64,000 bases of DNA from Kiritimatiellia bacterium (lineage in GTDB: Bacteria > Verrucomicrobiota > Kiritimatiellia > UBA8416 > YA12-FULL-48-11), in NCBI GenBank assembly GCA_028716365.1, contig JAQUPZ010000007.1, forward strand, positions 124,001 through 188,000, given 5' to 3'. Both the position numbers and the translations under genes were made by a program. The notes below the pieces were generated by a model. The model saw only the letters and a program-made list of their open reading frames with translations. It did no database searches and had not been told where the DNA came from. Numbering within the stretch: position 1 is the stretch's first letter; each line of letters begins with the position of its first letter. Below are positions 54,629 through 63,275 of this stretch, in pieces.

Positions 54629-55129
54629 ATGGCAGAAGAAGAAAAAAAAGAAACAGCAGGGGCAAAACCTGAAAAGGCAGAGACAGTTCCGGCCGCGGAA
54701 GGAGCGGCTGCCGGCGGTGAGGGGACGCTGTCTCCGGATGAACAGCGCGCGGCCAGGCATCACAAGGCCCGTGGTTTGCGGAGTGTGCCGGTTGGGATAG
54801 CCCATGTCAAAGCCACATTCAATAATACCATTGTATCAATAACTGATCCGCATGGTGCAGTAATCGCATGGAGCAGTGCGGGCAGGGCAGGCTTTAAAGG
54901 TTCGAGGAAGAGTACGGCGTTTGCTGCGACAATGGTTGGGCAGGAAACCGCAAGATTGGCAGTGGGGCGGGGAATGCGTGAGGTCGAGGTGCGTATACAA
55001 GGTGCAGGTGCGGGAAGAGAATCAGCTGTAAGAGCCCTTCAGTCTGGCGGGCTGAATATAGCAGTTATCAAGGATGTAACACCAATACCGCACAATGGCT
55101 GCAGGCCAAGAAAGAGAAGGAGAGTATAA
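54629..55129 (+). CDS. rpsK: 30S ribosomal protein S11 with low-complexity N-terminal extension
   Basis: S11 lies on the 30S platform. The 166-residue protein has a normal core ([48 protein letters not shown]). It begins with about 40 extra residues rich in Glu, Lys, Ala and Gly. No internal start with an SD replaces this, because the SD AGAGAGG precedes the ATG at 54629. The extension looks disordered and would project from the platform. Confidence 0.95.
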   Translation: MAEEEKKETAGAKPEKAETVPAAEGAAAGGEGTLSPDEQRAARHHKARGLRSVPVGIAHVKATFNNTIVSITDPHGAVIAWSSAGRAGFKGSRKSTAFAATMVGQETARLAVGRGMREVEVRIQGAGAGRESAVRALQSGGLNIAVIKDVTPIPHNGCRPRKRRRV

Positions 55130-55759
55130 ATGGGCAGATACACTGGTCCATTATGCCGCCGTTGTCGCGCTGAGGGCATGAAGCTTTTCCTGAAGGGAAT
55201 ACGATGCAGCATGGCAAAATGCCCTATCGAGACTGAACGTCCTGCTCCGGGCGTGCATGGTCAGCAGCGCAGGAAGAAGCTGTCGGATTATGGGAGGCAG
55301 CTGAGAGAAAAACAACGGTTGCGCAACCAGTTTGGAATGCGCGAAAACCAGTTTCGCCTTTTTTTCCAACGTGCATTACGCGGAAGAACCGTTACGGGTG
55401 ATGTGCTTCTCCAGTTGCTGGAGACACGCCTTGATAACCTGGTATATCGGCTTGGATTTGCAGTTTCCCGGGCTGCGGCTCGACAATTTGTTACACATAG
55501 TCATGTGACGGTTAATGGCCGCAGGGCGGCGGTTCCGTCGATGACCCTGAAGGCCGGGTCGGTAATAGAGGTGAGAAACAGACCTAAAAGCAGGGAACAG
55601 GCCAAGAAGGCGCTGGAGGCCGTTACCGGAAAAGAAATGCCTTCATGGCTCAAGCTGGATGCAAATAATTTCTCCGGTGAGTTGGTGCGGATTCCGACGC
55701 GTGATGAGATCTCGCCGGTTGTAAACGAACAGCTTATCGTGGAGCTTTATTCGAAATAG
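55130..55759 (+). CDS. rpsD: 30S ribosomal protein S4, zinc-type
   Basis: S4 initiates 30S body assembly. It has 209 residues. The N-terminal Cys9, Cys12, Cys26 and Cys31 form the zinc knuckle found in C+ forms. LETRLDNLVYRLGFAVSRAA and QFVTHSHVTVNGRRA (the S4 RNA-binding fold) are typical. It starts directly after the rpsK stop with no gap. Confidence 0.97.
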   Translation: MGRYTGPLCRRCRAEGMKLFLKGIRCSMAKCPIETERPAPGVHGQQRRKKLSDYGRQLREKQRLRNQFGMRENQFRLFFQRALRGRTVTGDVLLQLLETRLDNLVYRLGFAVSRAAARQFVTHSHVTVNGRRAAVPSMTLKAGSVIEVRNRPKSREQAKKALEAVTGKEMPSWLKLDANNFSGELVRIPTRDEISPVVNEQLIVELYSK

Positions 55760-55820
55760 TGGGTGGTTTGTTGCCGTCATTGTGCGGCTTTTTTTTCCAG
55801 CTCAGGAAAGGACAGAGAAG

Positions 55821-56825
55821 ATGCCAATAAGACTTAGTAGATTCGAAATGCCCAAAAGGGCGGTTAAGGACGAGATTAAGGCTACGGAAACTTATGCAAA
55901 GTTTGTTGCCGAGCCGTTCGAGGTCGGATATGGCAGGACGATAGGGAATTCGCTGAGACGTGTCCTTCTTTCTTCCATAGAAGGCGCTGCGATTACTTCC
56001 GTTAGAATTACAGGTGCTGAACATGAGTTCTGCTCTGTTTCGGGAATTGTTGAAGACGTGACCGACATTATTCTAAATCTGAAGAAGGTCCTGCTTAAGA
56101 CATACGTCAGGGAACCCAGGATCCTGACGGTCAATGTAAAGGGGCCCGGCGAAGTAACTGCCGGCGATATTCAGACGGATGGAACGGTTGAGATACTGAA
56201 TCCCGATGCCCATATTGCCACTTTATCCGATGATGGCAGGCTGGAGATGAAACTGGAAGCCCGTATTGGACGTGGTTTCTGTCCGGCCGAATGGAATAAA
56301 AAGCCCGACCAGGAAATTGGAAGAATCCCGATAGATTCTATTTTTTCACCTGTGAGAAGAGTCAATTTCTACACGGAGAACACAAGAGTCGGACAGAAGA
56401 CTGATTATGACAAGCTTGTCATAGAGATCTGGACGGACGGACGAGTTACTCCTGATGATGCCCTTACAATGTCTGCCGCCATTTTACGTCATCACCTTGA
56501 TGTCTTTGTGAATTATGACAAGGATATTGTTGAGTTCGAGGAGAGCGAAAAACAGATTGATGCAGAGCGCGAAGAGTTAAGGCGCAAGCTTAATATGAGC
56601 GTCAACGAGATAGAGTTGAGCGTGCGAGCCGCCAATTGCCTTAATAATGCGAACATAACAACCGTGGGCCAGTTGGCGCAGAAGACGGAAGCAGACATGC
56701 TGAAATACCGTAATTTCGGCAAGAAGTCGTTGAACGAGATCAAGGGCAAGCTGGTTGAACTTGGCCTTGCGCTGGGTATGACATTCGAACCGGGTCTTTT
56801 GGAAGAAAAAAGGGAAATAAAGTAA
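55821..56825 (+). CDS. rpoA: RNA polymerase alpha subunit
   Basis: Alpha is the assembly platform of RNA polymerase. The protein has 334 residues from the ATG at 55821. The open frame continues upstream to 55782, but the SD AAGGA and the conserved length favour 55821. The N-terminal domain contains EPFEVGYGRTIGNSLRRVLL, and the C-terminal UP-element-binding domain has the NCLNNANITTVGQL and NFGKKSLNEIKGKL helix-hairpin-helix. Confidence 0.98.
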   Translation: MPIRLSRFEMPKRAVKDEIKATETYAKFVAEPFEVGYGRTIGNSLRRVLLSSIEGAAITSVRITGAEHEFCSVSGIVEDVTDIILNLKKVLLKTYVREPRILTVNVKGPGEVTAGDIQTDGTVEILNPDAHIATLSDDGRLEMKLEARIGRGFCPAEWNKKPDQEIGRIPIDSIFSPVRRVNFYTENTRVGQKTDYDKLVIEIWTDGRVTPDDALTMSAAILRHHLDVFVNYDKDIVEFEESEKQIDAEREELRRKLNMSVNEIELSVRAANCLNNANITTVGQLAQKTEADMLKYRNFGKKSLNEIKGKLVELGLALGMTFEPGLLEEKREIK

Positions 56826-56835
56826 CAGGTTTTCA

Positions 56836-57240
56836 ATGCGCCACAGGTTACAAAGTTCGAAACTTGGAAGAAGTCCGGAGCATCGTGTTGCGACGATAGC
56901 TTCTATTGTTTGTGCGCTTATTGAGCGGAAGAGGATAGAGACTACACTTGCAAAGGCAAAACAGGCCAGGAGCCTTGCGGAGAAACTTGTTACCACCGGC
57001 AAGCAGGGAACGCTGGCCGCAAGACGAAAAGCAATATCCGAGTTGTTCCGCGAGGAATATGTTGAAAAACTTTTAAAAGAGATCGTCCCGCAATTCAGCG
57101 GCAGAAACGGTGGTTATACCAGGATTGTCAAGCTTGGTAAACGCAGAAGCGACAGTTCCGAAATGGTTATTCTTGAGTGGGTGGATATCGCCCCGCCGGA
57201 GAGAAAGAAAAAGCCCGAGAAAAAACCGGAGACAAAGTAA
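56836..57240 (+). CDS. rplQ: 50S ribosomal protein L17
   Basis: L17 is the last gene of the alpha block. It has 134 residues: RHRLQSSKLGRSPEHRVA and the C-terminal GGYTRIVKLGKRRSDSSEM, then a Lys/Pro/Glu-rich tail of about 15 residues (KKKPEKKPETK). It closes the super-cluster. No convincing terminator follows. Confidence 0.96.
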   Translation: MRHRLQSSKLGRSPEHRVATIASIVCALIERKRIETTLAKAKQARSLAEKLVTTGKQGTLAARRKAISELFREEYVEKLLKEIVPQFSGRNGGYTRIVKLGKRRSDSSEMVILEWVDIAPPERKKKPEKKPETK

Positions 57241-57596
57241 CAAAAGGTCTGATCCTGCGTTTTTGTCTTTACCTTTCGACCAGGTGCCCGTCGTATTTCC
57301 ACGTAAACGATGTTGATTTTCAGTCTTATCTTCCCCTGTTCCTGTACTCTTTCCGGTATCGCATAGAGTCGGGATTGGGACTTAATCACGGTGGATTCCC
57401 GGAAAAAATTGCGGGTTTCCGCCGTCGCTAAAGAAGCTATGGCGGACACGTCTGCCAGCAGAACATCATTTCGACGCAGGGCCATCTGGAAGAATGTTGT
57501 TAACAAAGCATGGATGACTTCTTAAAAAAAATCTTGGATTACCTTGTATCTCCCTTTGTGAAATGATAATTTTTTCAGGCAGCAAACGGAGGTTCT
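57241..57596 (+). other. Intergenic region after rplQ
   Basis: This 356-base gap holds no gene I can support. It contains one copy of a dispersed element at 57422-57463. A possible promoter lies near 57544-57570 (TTGTAT, 15 bases, GATAAT). GGAGG at 57588-57592 precedes the gspF-like start. No clear terminator for the ribosomal super-cluster is visible. Confidence 0.5.
57422..57463 (+). repeat. Dispersed intergenic element, copy 1
   Basis: This shares the pattern CCGTCGCT-n-AAG-n-AGCTATGG-n-GGACA-n-GTC, ending GCAGAA, with 62203-62249. The core GCC...GCT and AGC...GGC is partly self-complementary. It lies between rplQ and the gspF-like gene. Confidence 0.6.
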
Positions 57597-58886
57597 ATGC
57601 CTAAATTCAAGTATATTGCGATGGATGCTAAAGGGAAGGAGACAGAAGGGGTACTTGATGCAGAGAATCAATCTCAGGCCGTTTCCCTTATCAGGTCAAA
57701 AGGTTTTTTCCCCACACGTGTTCTTGATGTCAGTGGCGGCGGGAGTGATAAGAAAAAAGGAGTAGTAACTGCGGCAGTCAATACACAAGCGCAGGCAAAA
57801 GGGTTAAGAAAGTCGCTGAGCAGTTTCAACCTCTTTGGAGGTACGATTAAGCCCAAGCATCTTATGGTGTTTACCCGTCAGCTTGCGACTCTTGTTGGTG
57901 CCGGAATGCCTTTGTTGAGGGGCTTGCGAATCCTGTTGAAACAGGAGAAACTGCCGGCGTTGAGGGATGCGTTGAACGGCATGGGTGAGGCTGTTGAAAG
58001 CGGAAGCACTTTTTCTGAGGCGCTTGCCCAGTACCCGAAGATTTTTGATAAATTATTTATAAACATGGTCAAGGCCGGCGAGGCCGGTGGTGTACTTGAA
58101 GTTGTTCTTGAACGATTGGCGGAGTTCATGGAGAAGTCTGAAAAAATCAAGAATAAAGTCAAGGGCGCCATGATTTATCCCATTGTGGTTTTAGTTGCTG
58201 CACTTGGAATTGTCGGATTTCTCATGACGAATGTAATACCCAAGTTTCAAGAAATATTCAAAGACCTGTTGCAAGGTAAGCCATTACCGGCGCTGACTCA
58301 GTTTGTAATTACAATCAGCAATGCGGTGAAAACCCAGGGGTTGGTTATAATTGGAGTTATAGCCGTGATTGTTGTGGCCATAAAGTTGTGGGGCAAAACC
58401 TCGGCTGGGCGTGTTATGCTGGACAAAATGAAGTTAAAAATACCGATGTTTGGCACATTGCTGGTCAAGTCGGCTGTTGCCAGGTTTACACGAACACTGG
58501 GTACTCTCATGAGTTCCGGCGTGCCGGTCCTTCAGGCCTTGAATATTGTCAGGGAGACAGCCGGCAATGAGGCCGTGGCTAAAGCTATTCTACAGGTCCA
58601 TGATGCGGTTAAAGAAGGTGAAAGCATGTCGATGCCCCTTGAGGCATCAGGCGTGTTTCCCGGGATGGTTGTAAGCATGGTGGATGTTGGAGAGGAAACA
58701 GGCGCTTTGCCTGAAATGTTAACAAGAATCGCCGATAATTATGATGATGAAGTAGATTCGGCCGTAGAAGGCCTTACGTCCATTATAGAACCTATTATGA
58801 TAGTTTTCCTTGCCGTAGTCGTGGGTACGATTGTTATAGCGATGTTCGTACCGTTAATATCGATCATTTCTGAAATGGGAAAATAA
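57597..58886 (+). CDS. Type II secretion / type IV pilus inner-membrane platform protein (GspF/PilC family)
   Basis: This 429-residue protein couples the cytoplasmic ATPase to pseudopilus growth. The N-terminal FKYIAMDAKGKETEGVLDAE motif is typical of GspF. Two T2SSF domains follow (about 90-215 and 290-415), each with FTRQLATLVGAGMPLLRGL-like or FTRTLGTLMSSGVPVLQAL helices and a long membrane helix. A Gly/Lys linker after residue 45 is variable. SD GGAGG is at 57588-57592. It is followed by eight prepilin-like genes, but no GspE, GspD, GspL or GspM gene is in the window. Confidence 0.95.
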   Translation: MPKFKYIAMDAKGKETEGVLDAENQSQAVSLIRSKGFFPTRVLDVSGGGSDKKKGVVTAAVNTQAQAKGLRKSLSSFNLFGGTIKPKHLMVFTRQLATLVGAGMPLLRGLRILLKQEKLPALRDALNGMGEAVESGSTFSEALAQYPKIFDKLFINMVKAGEAGGVLEVVLERLAEFMEKSEKIKNKVKGAMIYPIVVLVAALGIVGFLMTNVIPKFQEIFKDLLQGKPLPALTQFVITISNAVKTQGLVIIGVIAVIVVAIKLWGKTSAGRVMLDKMKLKIPMFGTLLVKSAVARFTRTLGTLMSSGVPVLQALNIVRETAGNEAVAKAILQVHDAVKEGESMSMPLEASGVFPGMVVSMVDVGEETGALPEMLTRIADNYDDEVDSAVEGLTSIIEPIMIVFLAVVVGTIVIAMFVPLISIISEMGK

Positions 58887-59077
58887 TTACCGGGATAAAA
58901 GACAAGGCAAAAAAACTCCGGTTATCGATTGATTTGCGGCAATTTAGAATGCGTGATTGGTTATGGATGGTCATTTTCAGCCTGTTGGGAGCCGATTCCG
59001 GTGCCATTCGGTCCTTAGAATTAACGTAATCTTTACGATTTCATGACAACACTTTTCCCGGGTTTTGTTAGATTTAA

Positions 59078-59106
59078 TTGCAGAAAAGCCGGGATTTTGT
59101 TATAGT
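59078..59106 (+). promoter_or_regulatory. Putative promoter of the pseudopilin operon
   Basis: TTGCAG at 59078-59083 and TATAGT at 59101-59106 are separated by 17 bases. Transcription would start near 59113, 25 bases before the first pseudopilin ATG. The pseudopilin genes may therefore be transcribed separately from the gspF-like gene. Confidence 0.6.
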
Positions 59107-59137
59107 GCAGAGGAAGAGAGAGAGGGAGGAGTATTGA

Positions 59138-59896
59138 ATGAAGAAAAAGGAAAATGCCTGTTCTTTTACACTGATTGAAATGCTTATTGTAATAGCAATC
59201 ATCTGTGTCATGGCCGGCATGATCCTCAAGTTGATGTCACTCGCGAAGAGACAGCAGGAGAAAGCCGCCTGTGTGGCACTGCTGGAGAGGGTGTCACATG
59301 CGTTGAATGAATACCGCGCAGAATACGGTGAATATCCTCCTGTGGAGACAGGAGCCTGTATCCGTTGGTCGTGGGGCTGTCATCCGGAGGATTGCCGTAC
59401 CTGTTATACATTCGGCGACGCGGGTTCCGAATCGGGACCTGCAGGTGATTATTTCAGGACTACTCCCGGTGATGCCGGCAGGATGTATAAATACGGGCTT
59501 ACTTCATACCTCGTCACACGAGTTACAAATAACCAGTATGAAACTACGCTTGCCTATCGTAACAATATTGATCAGCCCCGGGATGTTGCGCTGAAGCAAA
59601 AATGGGCTCCTTTCCTTGAAGGTTTGATTGACGGGCGGGACAACTGGGCCGGTCATGGAATAGAAGTTACAAATAATTATGTAGGTACACTCCAGTACAA
59701 TATCTATGTTTTCACTATAACTGATCCCTGGGGGAATGTAATCCGTTACAGGTCGGATCCTCCTTATACGACTTATGATCTCTGGTCAGCAGGTCCTGAT
59801 GGAAAGGATGGTTATAACGAACGACGAGGCGGCACGTTAATAGGGCCCCCGTACGACAGGGACAACATTCACAAGAGCGGGAAGTGGGATGAATAA
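59138..59896 (+). CDS. GspG-like pseudopilin 1 (252 aa)
   Basis: A type IV prepilin leader (MKKKENACS) precedes FTLIEMLIVIAIICVMAGM with the conserved Glu five residues after the cut site. The YRAEYGEYPP segment typical of GspG follows, and late in the chain there are DPWGNVIRY and DLWSAGPDGKDG motifs. At 252 residues it is much longer than GspG (about 140); the extra part is a Cys-rich stretch (CIRWSWGC, CRTC) and an Asn-rich middle. SD GGGAGGAG lies upstream. It is first of eight consecutive pseudopilin genes. Confidence 0.93.
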   Translation: MKKKENACSFTLIEMLIVIAIICVMAGMILKLMSLAKRQQEKAACVALLERVSHALNEYRAEYGEYPPVETGACIRWSWGCHPEDCRTCYTFGDAGSESGPAGDYFRTTPGDAGRMYKYGLTSYLVTRVTNNQYETTLAYRNNIDQPRDVALKQKWAPFLEGLIDGRDNWAGHGIEVTNNYVGTLQYNIYVFTITDPWGNVIRYRSDPPYTTYDLWSAGPDGKDGYNERRGGTLIGPPYDRDNIHKSGKWDE

Positions 59897-59902
59897 TTTA
59901 CA

Positions 59903-60469
59903 ATGAGAAATAACACAGAAAAAACGTGTGATGTTATGAGAAAAAAGAGTTTTACGCTTGTTGAGATGCTCGTTGTTCTGGCCATCATCGCTGCACTGTT
60001 GGGTATGCTTCTGCCTGTTCTTGGCAGGGTAAGGGAACATGCAAAACGCGCCAAGGCCCGCGATGCCGTAAATCAGCTTGCCACGGCCTGGCAGGGTTAT
60101 CTTACTGACTATCGCATGTTTCCTTCGACAGGCGATGATCCTGCGAATCCTGTTATTATCAGAGAAATGAATACCAACATGATGAATATACTGGCTGGAA
60201 GATCATATTATAACACCCGTGGCAGTAACGAATTCATGGAATTTACCACAAATGAATTTGTAATCGGCTTTCTGGACCCGTGGGGATCGCTTTACCAGGT
60301 ACGGCTGGACAATGGCAGGCTTTCAGATTCTACCCCTTACGATGGCAGGGTTAACGTTCCGCAAGAATCCGCTGAACTGAACAGAAGTGTCGCGGTCTGG
60401 TCAAGAGGGCCGGACAGGATGGACGACGCTGTTAACCGTAAGGGGGATGATATAAAGAGTTGGGAATAA
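59903..60469 (+). CDS. GspG-like pseudopilin 2 (188 aa)
   Basis: The leader is MRKKS then FTLVEMLVVLAIIAALLGML. It also has AWQGYLTDYRMFPS and LDPWGSLYQV, and a WSRGPDRMDD tail, the same layout as pseudopilin 1. The ATG at 59903 is used, though the ATG at 59936 (MRKKSF) would give a more normal leader. Neither has a clear SD. It starts six bases after the previous stop, so coupling is likely. Confidence 0.9.
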   Translation: MRNNTEKTCDVMRKKSFTLVEMLVVLAIIAALLGMLLPVLGRVREHAKRAKARDAVNQLATAWQGYLTDYRMFPSTGDDPANPVIIREMNTNMMNILAGRSYYNTRGSNEFMEFTTNEFVIGFLDPWGSLYQVRLDNGRLSDSTPYDGRVNVPQESAELNRSVAVWSRGPDRMDDAVNRKGDDIKSWE

Positions 60470-60510
60470 TAATGCCTGGAAATTATACAGAAAGTAAGGG
60501 ACGGAAAAAC

Positions 60511-60933
60511 ATGAAGAGGAGCGCTTTTACACTGATTGAATTGTTAATGGTTGTTGTTGTTATCGGCATTTTACTGGGATTAATGAGTGCTGCCATCAAG
60601 AAGTCCGTACGCTATGCAAATGAAAAGCGCGCAAAAAGCGATGCCAGGACGCTTGCCGGAGCATGCCAAGCGTATCGTACTGAATACGGTAGGTGGCCGA
60701 TCCCGGACCCCCTGAGTTCACTAGCTACCAACTGGTATTCAAATCCAAGTGAAAATGCTTCGGTCATCGAAGTTTTTACCGGGACCGGTACTGAACAAAA
60801 TCCCAGGCAAATCAAATTCCTGAATCTGGGCGATTACGTGCGTGATATTAGTGGAAATGTTCTGAATCCGATAACCATGCAACCGTATCGTTTCTTTGTT
60901 AACTTGGATGTAAATACTAATTCGGTATACTAG
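60511..60933 (+). CDS. GspG-like pseudopilin 3 (140 aa)
   Basis: The leader MKRSA precedes FTLIELLMVVVVIGILLGLM, followed by CQAYRTEYGRWPIPDP. The C-terminal DPWG motif of its neighbours is absent; the corresponding place reads NPITMQPYRFFVNLDVN and the protein stops soon after. The ATG at 60511 with TAAGGG upstream is chosen. In-frame starts at 60460 and 60472 would add an unlikely polar leader. Confidence 0.88.
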   Translation: MKRSAFTLIELLMVVVVIGILLGLMSAAIKKSVRYANEKRAKSDARTLAGACQAYRTEYGRWPIPDPLSSLATNWYSNPSENASVIEVFTGTGTEQNPRQIKFLNLGDYVRDISGNVLNPITMQPYRFFVNLDVNTNSVY

Positions 60934-60969
60934 TTTTTGACTGCTGGCAGGAAAGTAATTTTATTTGTC

Positions 60970-61668
60970 ATGAGAAAAGCGATGAGAAAAGGTTTCACAC
61001 TGCTGGAATTGCTGACCGTGATGGCGATAATGGCAATTGTATCGTCCATAGCCATCATGGGATATTTCGCGGCAGTCCGGGGGTCCGGCACCAGGAGCGC
61101 CATAGAGCATATGACCCAGATGATTTCACTTGCGCGCCAGACGGCGATCATGCAGGGAAAGAAAGTAATTGTGGTTTTTGGCCAGGACAGAACGAATGGC
61201 TGGTACTCCCTGTGCAGGGCGGAAGGCGCGATAACAAGCGTAAGCAGTGGATACATAACGGATGAATACGCCGATTGGAGCGATCTGGAAACTGTTACGA
61301 ATATGGCGATATACAACCTGACGAATTGCGAAGAAAATAGAGACCCTAAGGAGGGAATCGTTACGTATGTCAGCTCCACTCTTGACGCAAATGGTGATGT
61401 GGTCTGGCATATGCAGGTGGAGCCCCAGAACCTTTTTTCAAGTGACGGACAGTTGTACGGATGGCCACTCTACCAGAGGACAACGCTGGCGCGAGGACTT
61501 CAATTAGAAGATTCATATTTAACAGTTCCTGCTCCGATAACATTCTTACCTACCGGTCAGGCGCGAGAGGAGCGTACGATAAGGATATATGAAAAAATCA
61601 ATGTCGGCGGGACGCCTGTGGCCACAATTCGAGTTAGACGGGAGACGGGATTTGTCGAGTCAGAATAA
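60970..61668 (+). CDS. GspH-like pseudopilin 4 (232 aa)
   Basis: The leader is MRKAMRKG then FTLLELLTVMAIMAIVSSIA. It carries the GspH-like pattern of a membrane helix followed by MISLARQTAIMQGKKVIVVF and a beta-rich C-terminal domain. The end includes ITFLPTGQA and TIRVRRETGFVE, again GspH/FimT-like. The ATG at 60970 or at 60982 could be used. The neighbouring gene order suggests a minor, tip-forming pseudopilin. Confidence 0.88.
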   Translation: MRKAMRKGFTLLELLTVMAIMAIVSSIAIMGYFAAVRGSGTRSAIEHMTQMISLARQTAIMQGKKVIVVFGQDRTNGWYSLCRAEGAITSVSSGYITDEYADWSDLETVTNMAIYNLTNCEENRDPKEGIVTYVSSTLDANGDVVWHMQVEPQNLFSSDGQLYGWPLYQRTTLARGLQLEDSYLTVPAPITFLPTGQAREERTIRIYEKINVGGTPVATIRVRRETGFVESE

Positions 61669-61677
61669 GGAATATGA

Positions 61678-62163
61678 ATGAAATTGTTGCGCAATAATAG
61701 TAAAGGGTTCAGCCTGGTTGAGGTTAACCTTGCGATTTTCCTGGTGGCGGCCGGATTGCTTATTCTCTTTTCCCTTTTTCCTCTTGGACTTCGCGAGAGT
61801 GAAATGGGGATTGCCGATACACAGGAATCAATGTTTGCGGATTTCGTTCTCAATGCCATGGAAGGAAGCTCAATGACTAAAACGAACTGGTCTGAGTGGC
61901 AATCTGCGTGGCCTGCCGGATCCAGGGTGCTTGATACTCCCGAGGTTTATGTGGCTTTATTAAATGAAGAACCGAGACGTGTGGAGGATTTTCCTTCCGG
62001 AAGCGGTAATACCATTAAATATACATTAACAGTTGATAGCTATCCGCTTAATTCCAATGGTTACCGGAAAAGGGCGGTGTTGCTGGTGAGAAGCGGAAAA
62101 TACGGCAAATTCAGCCAGACAACGAGGTGTTACATGACCGAGTTTGTTTATATGGGCATGTAA
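61678..62163 (+). CDS. GspI/PilV-like pseudopilin 5 (161 aa)
   Basis: The leader KLLRNNSKG precedes FSLVEVNLAIFLVAAGLLIL. The Val-Glu-Val cut region and short length are those of GspI/PilV-type minor pseudopilins. The rest (FADFVLNAMEGSSMTKTNW, SYPLNSNGYRKRAVLLVRSG) is lineage-specific. It begins nine bases after the previous stop. A dispersed element follows it. Confidence 0.88.
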   Translation: MKLLRNNSKGFSLVEVNLAIFLVAAGLLILFSLFPLGLRESEMGIADTQESMFADFVLNAMEGSSMTKTNWSEWQSAWPAGSRVLDTPEVYVALLNEEPRRVEDFPSGSGNTIKYTLTVDSYPLNSNGYRKRAVLLVRSGKYGKFSQTTRCYMTEFVYMGM

Positions 62164-62202
62164 TAAAGCGGAACCCGGAGCAGCCTACGCAAAAGGCTTT
62201 CT

Positions 62203-62249
62203 CCGTCGCTCAAGGAGCTATGGTGGACAAGTCGGGTTGGCAGGCAGAA
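62203..62249 (+). repeat. Dispersed intergenic element, copy 2
   Basis: This matches the element at 57422-57463 and fills most of the 85-base gap between pseudopilin genes 5 and 6. Its end (GGCAGGCAGAA) abuts the start codon of gene 6, so its AGG may serve as that gene's ribosome-binding site. Confidence 0.6.
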
Positions 62250-62845
62250 TGAACATAATTGACAGAATAATTCAAAAATCCGGAATATCAGATAACCGGG
62301 GATTTTCACTGATCGAGATCCTGGTTTCAACGGTTATCCTTATTGTGATCGTTCTGATGATGAGCACAATTTTTCACCAGAGCAGTATTTCCTGGGATAC
62401 GGGGATGCGGAAGGCGAGTGGAAATATGATGGGCAGGGGAGTGCTGGGCATGATGGCCCGGGAACTGGCGGGGGCGGTAGATAATACTAATAGTGGTTTT
62501 AGAGTTTTCCAGGTATCAGGGAGTACTATTCGCTTCGTAACACTCGGTAATACAACCAATAATGCAGGACAACGTGTTTCTGAGGAGGTTACGTATGAGA
62601 TGAGTGGATCTGAGATTGCGAGGAATGGCGTTGCTGTCGCTGGAAATGTTGAAGGACTGCTTTTCCAGGTGCCTCCGCCTTCTTCTATTCCTAACTGGAC
62701 CGCTAATTTGCCTCCATGGATAAACATTACGTTGGCAATAAGAAGAAATGCAGATGTCTCGGGCGTTGGCGCAAGATCATACGGTCCCAACGGTGTACCT
62801 AACACTGAAGGCACAGCCGCTGATGATGATATCAGGAGCTATTAA
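62249..62845 (+). CDS. GspJ-like pseudopilin 6 (198 aa)
   Basis: The leader ends NRG then [21 protein letters not shown] long helix follows with [16 protein letters not shown], then a beta-rich domain ([33 protein letters not shown]) with the GspJ/PilW layout. The ATG at 62249 is chosen because the upstream frame would encode the dispersed repeat. It is preceded by an element-derived AGG. Confidence 0.88.
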   Translation: MNIIDRIIQKSGISDNRGFSLIEILVSTVILIVIVLMMSTIFHQSSISWDTGMRKASGNMMGRGVLGMMARELAGAVDNTNSGFRVFQVSGSTIRFVTLGNTTNNAGQRVSEEVTYEMSGSEIARNGVAVAGNVEGLLFQVPPPSSIPNWTANLPPWINITLAIRRNADVSGVGARSYGPNGVPNTEGTAADDDIRSY

Positions 62846-62849
62846 AGCC

Positions 62850-63275
62850 ATGAAAAAAACGGGTTTTACGATCATTGAACTGTTGGCGGTTATTGCAATC
62901 ATCGGGATCCTGGCCAGTTTAGTGATCGTTGGAATGAAAACTGCGAGGGATAAGGCGCGAATTACGAAGGCAGAGGCCGAGGTCAAACAGCTGGCGATGG
63001 CATGGAAGTCATACTGGTTGGTTTTTGGCCAATGGCCCGGATCGTTGTCAGGGGAAAGAGATATGGATTGGTCTGTCATGAGATACTTGATGGGTGATAA
63101 CGACAGGAGCCTCAGATTCATGGAACCCAATAAAAGAATCCAGACGGAGGGGTTCAGAGATCCATGGGGCAACCTGTATAAGGTTACTTTCAGCCAGAAT
63201 CCGATTTCTGAAAGCGAATATTACCAGACGACGGTATTTTTCCCAAATGCAAAGAGATATGCCTATGATTTCTAA
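62850..63275 (+). CDS. GspG-like pseudopilin 7 (141 aa)
   Basis: The leader MKKTG precedes [20 protein letters not shown], followed by [20 protein letters not shown] and [13 protein letters not shown]. At 141 residues this is the most ordinary GspG size in the cluster. AGGAG at 62834-62838 precedes it. It overlaps the next gene by 11 bases. Confidence 0.92.
   Translation: MKKTGFTIIELLAVIAIIGILASLVIVGMKTARDKARITKAEAEVKQLAMAWKSYWLVFGQWPGSLSGERDMDWSVMRYLMGDNDRSLRFMEPNKRIQTEGFRDPWGNLYKVTFSQNPISESEYYQTTVFFPNAKRYAYDF

Noticed and set aside
55782-55820. Upstream start for rpoA
   Set aside because: The extra residues are hydrophobic and not family-like; the SD and conserved length fit the ATG at 55821.
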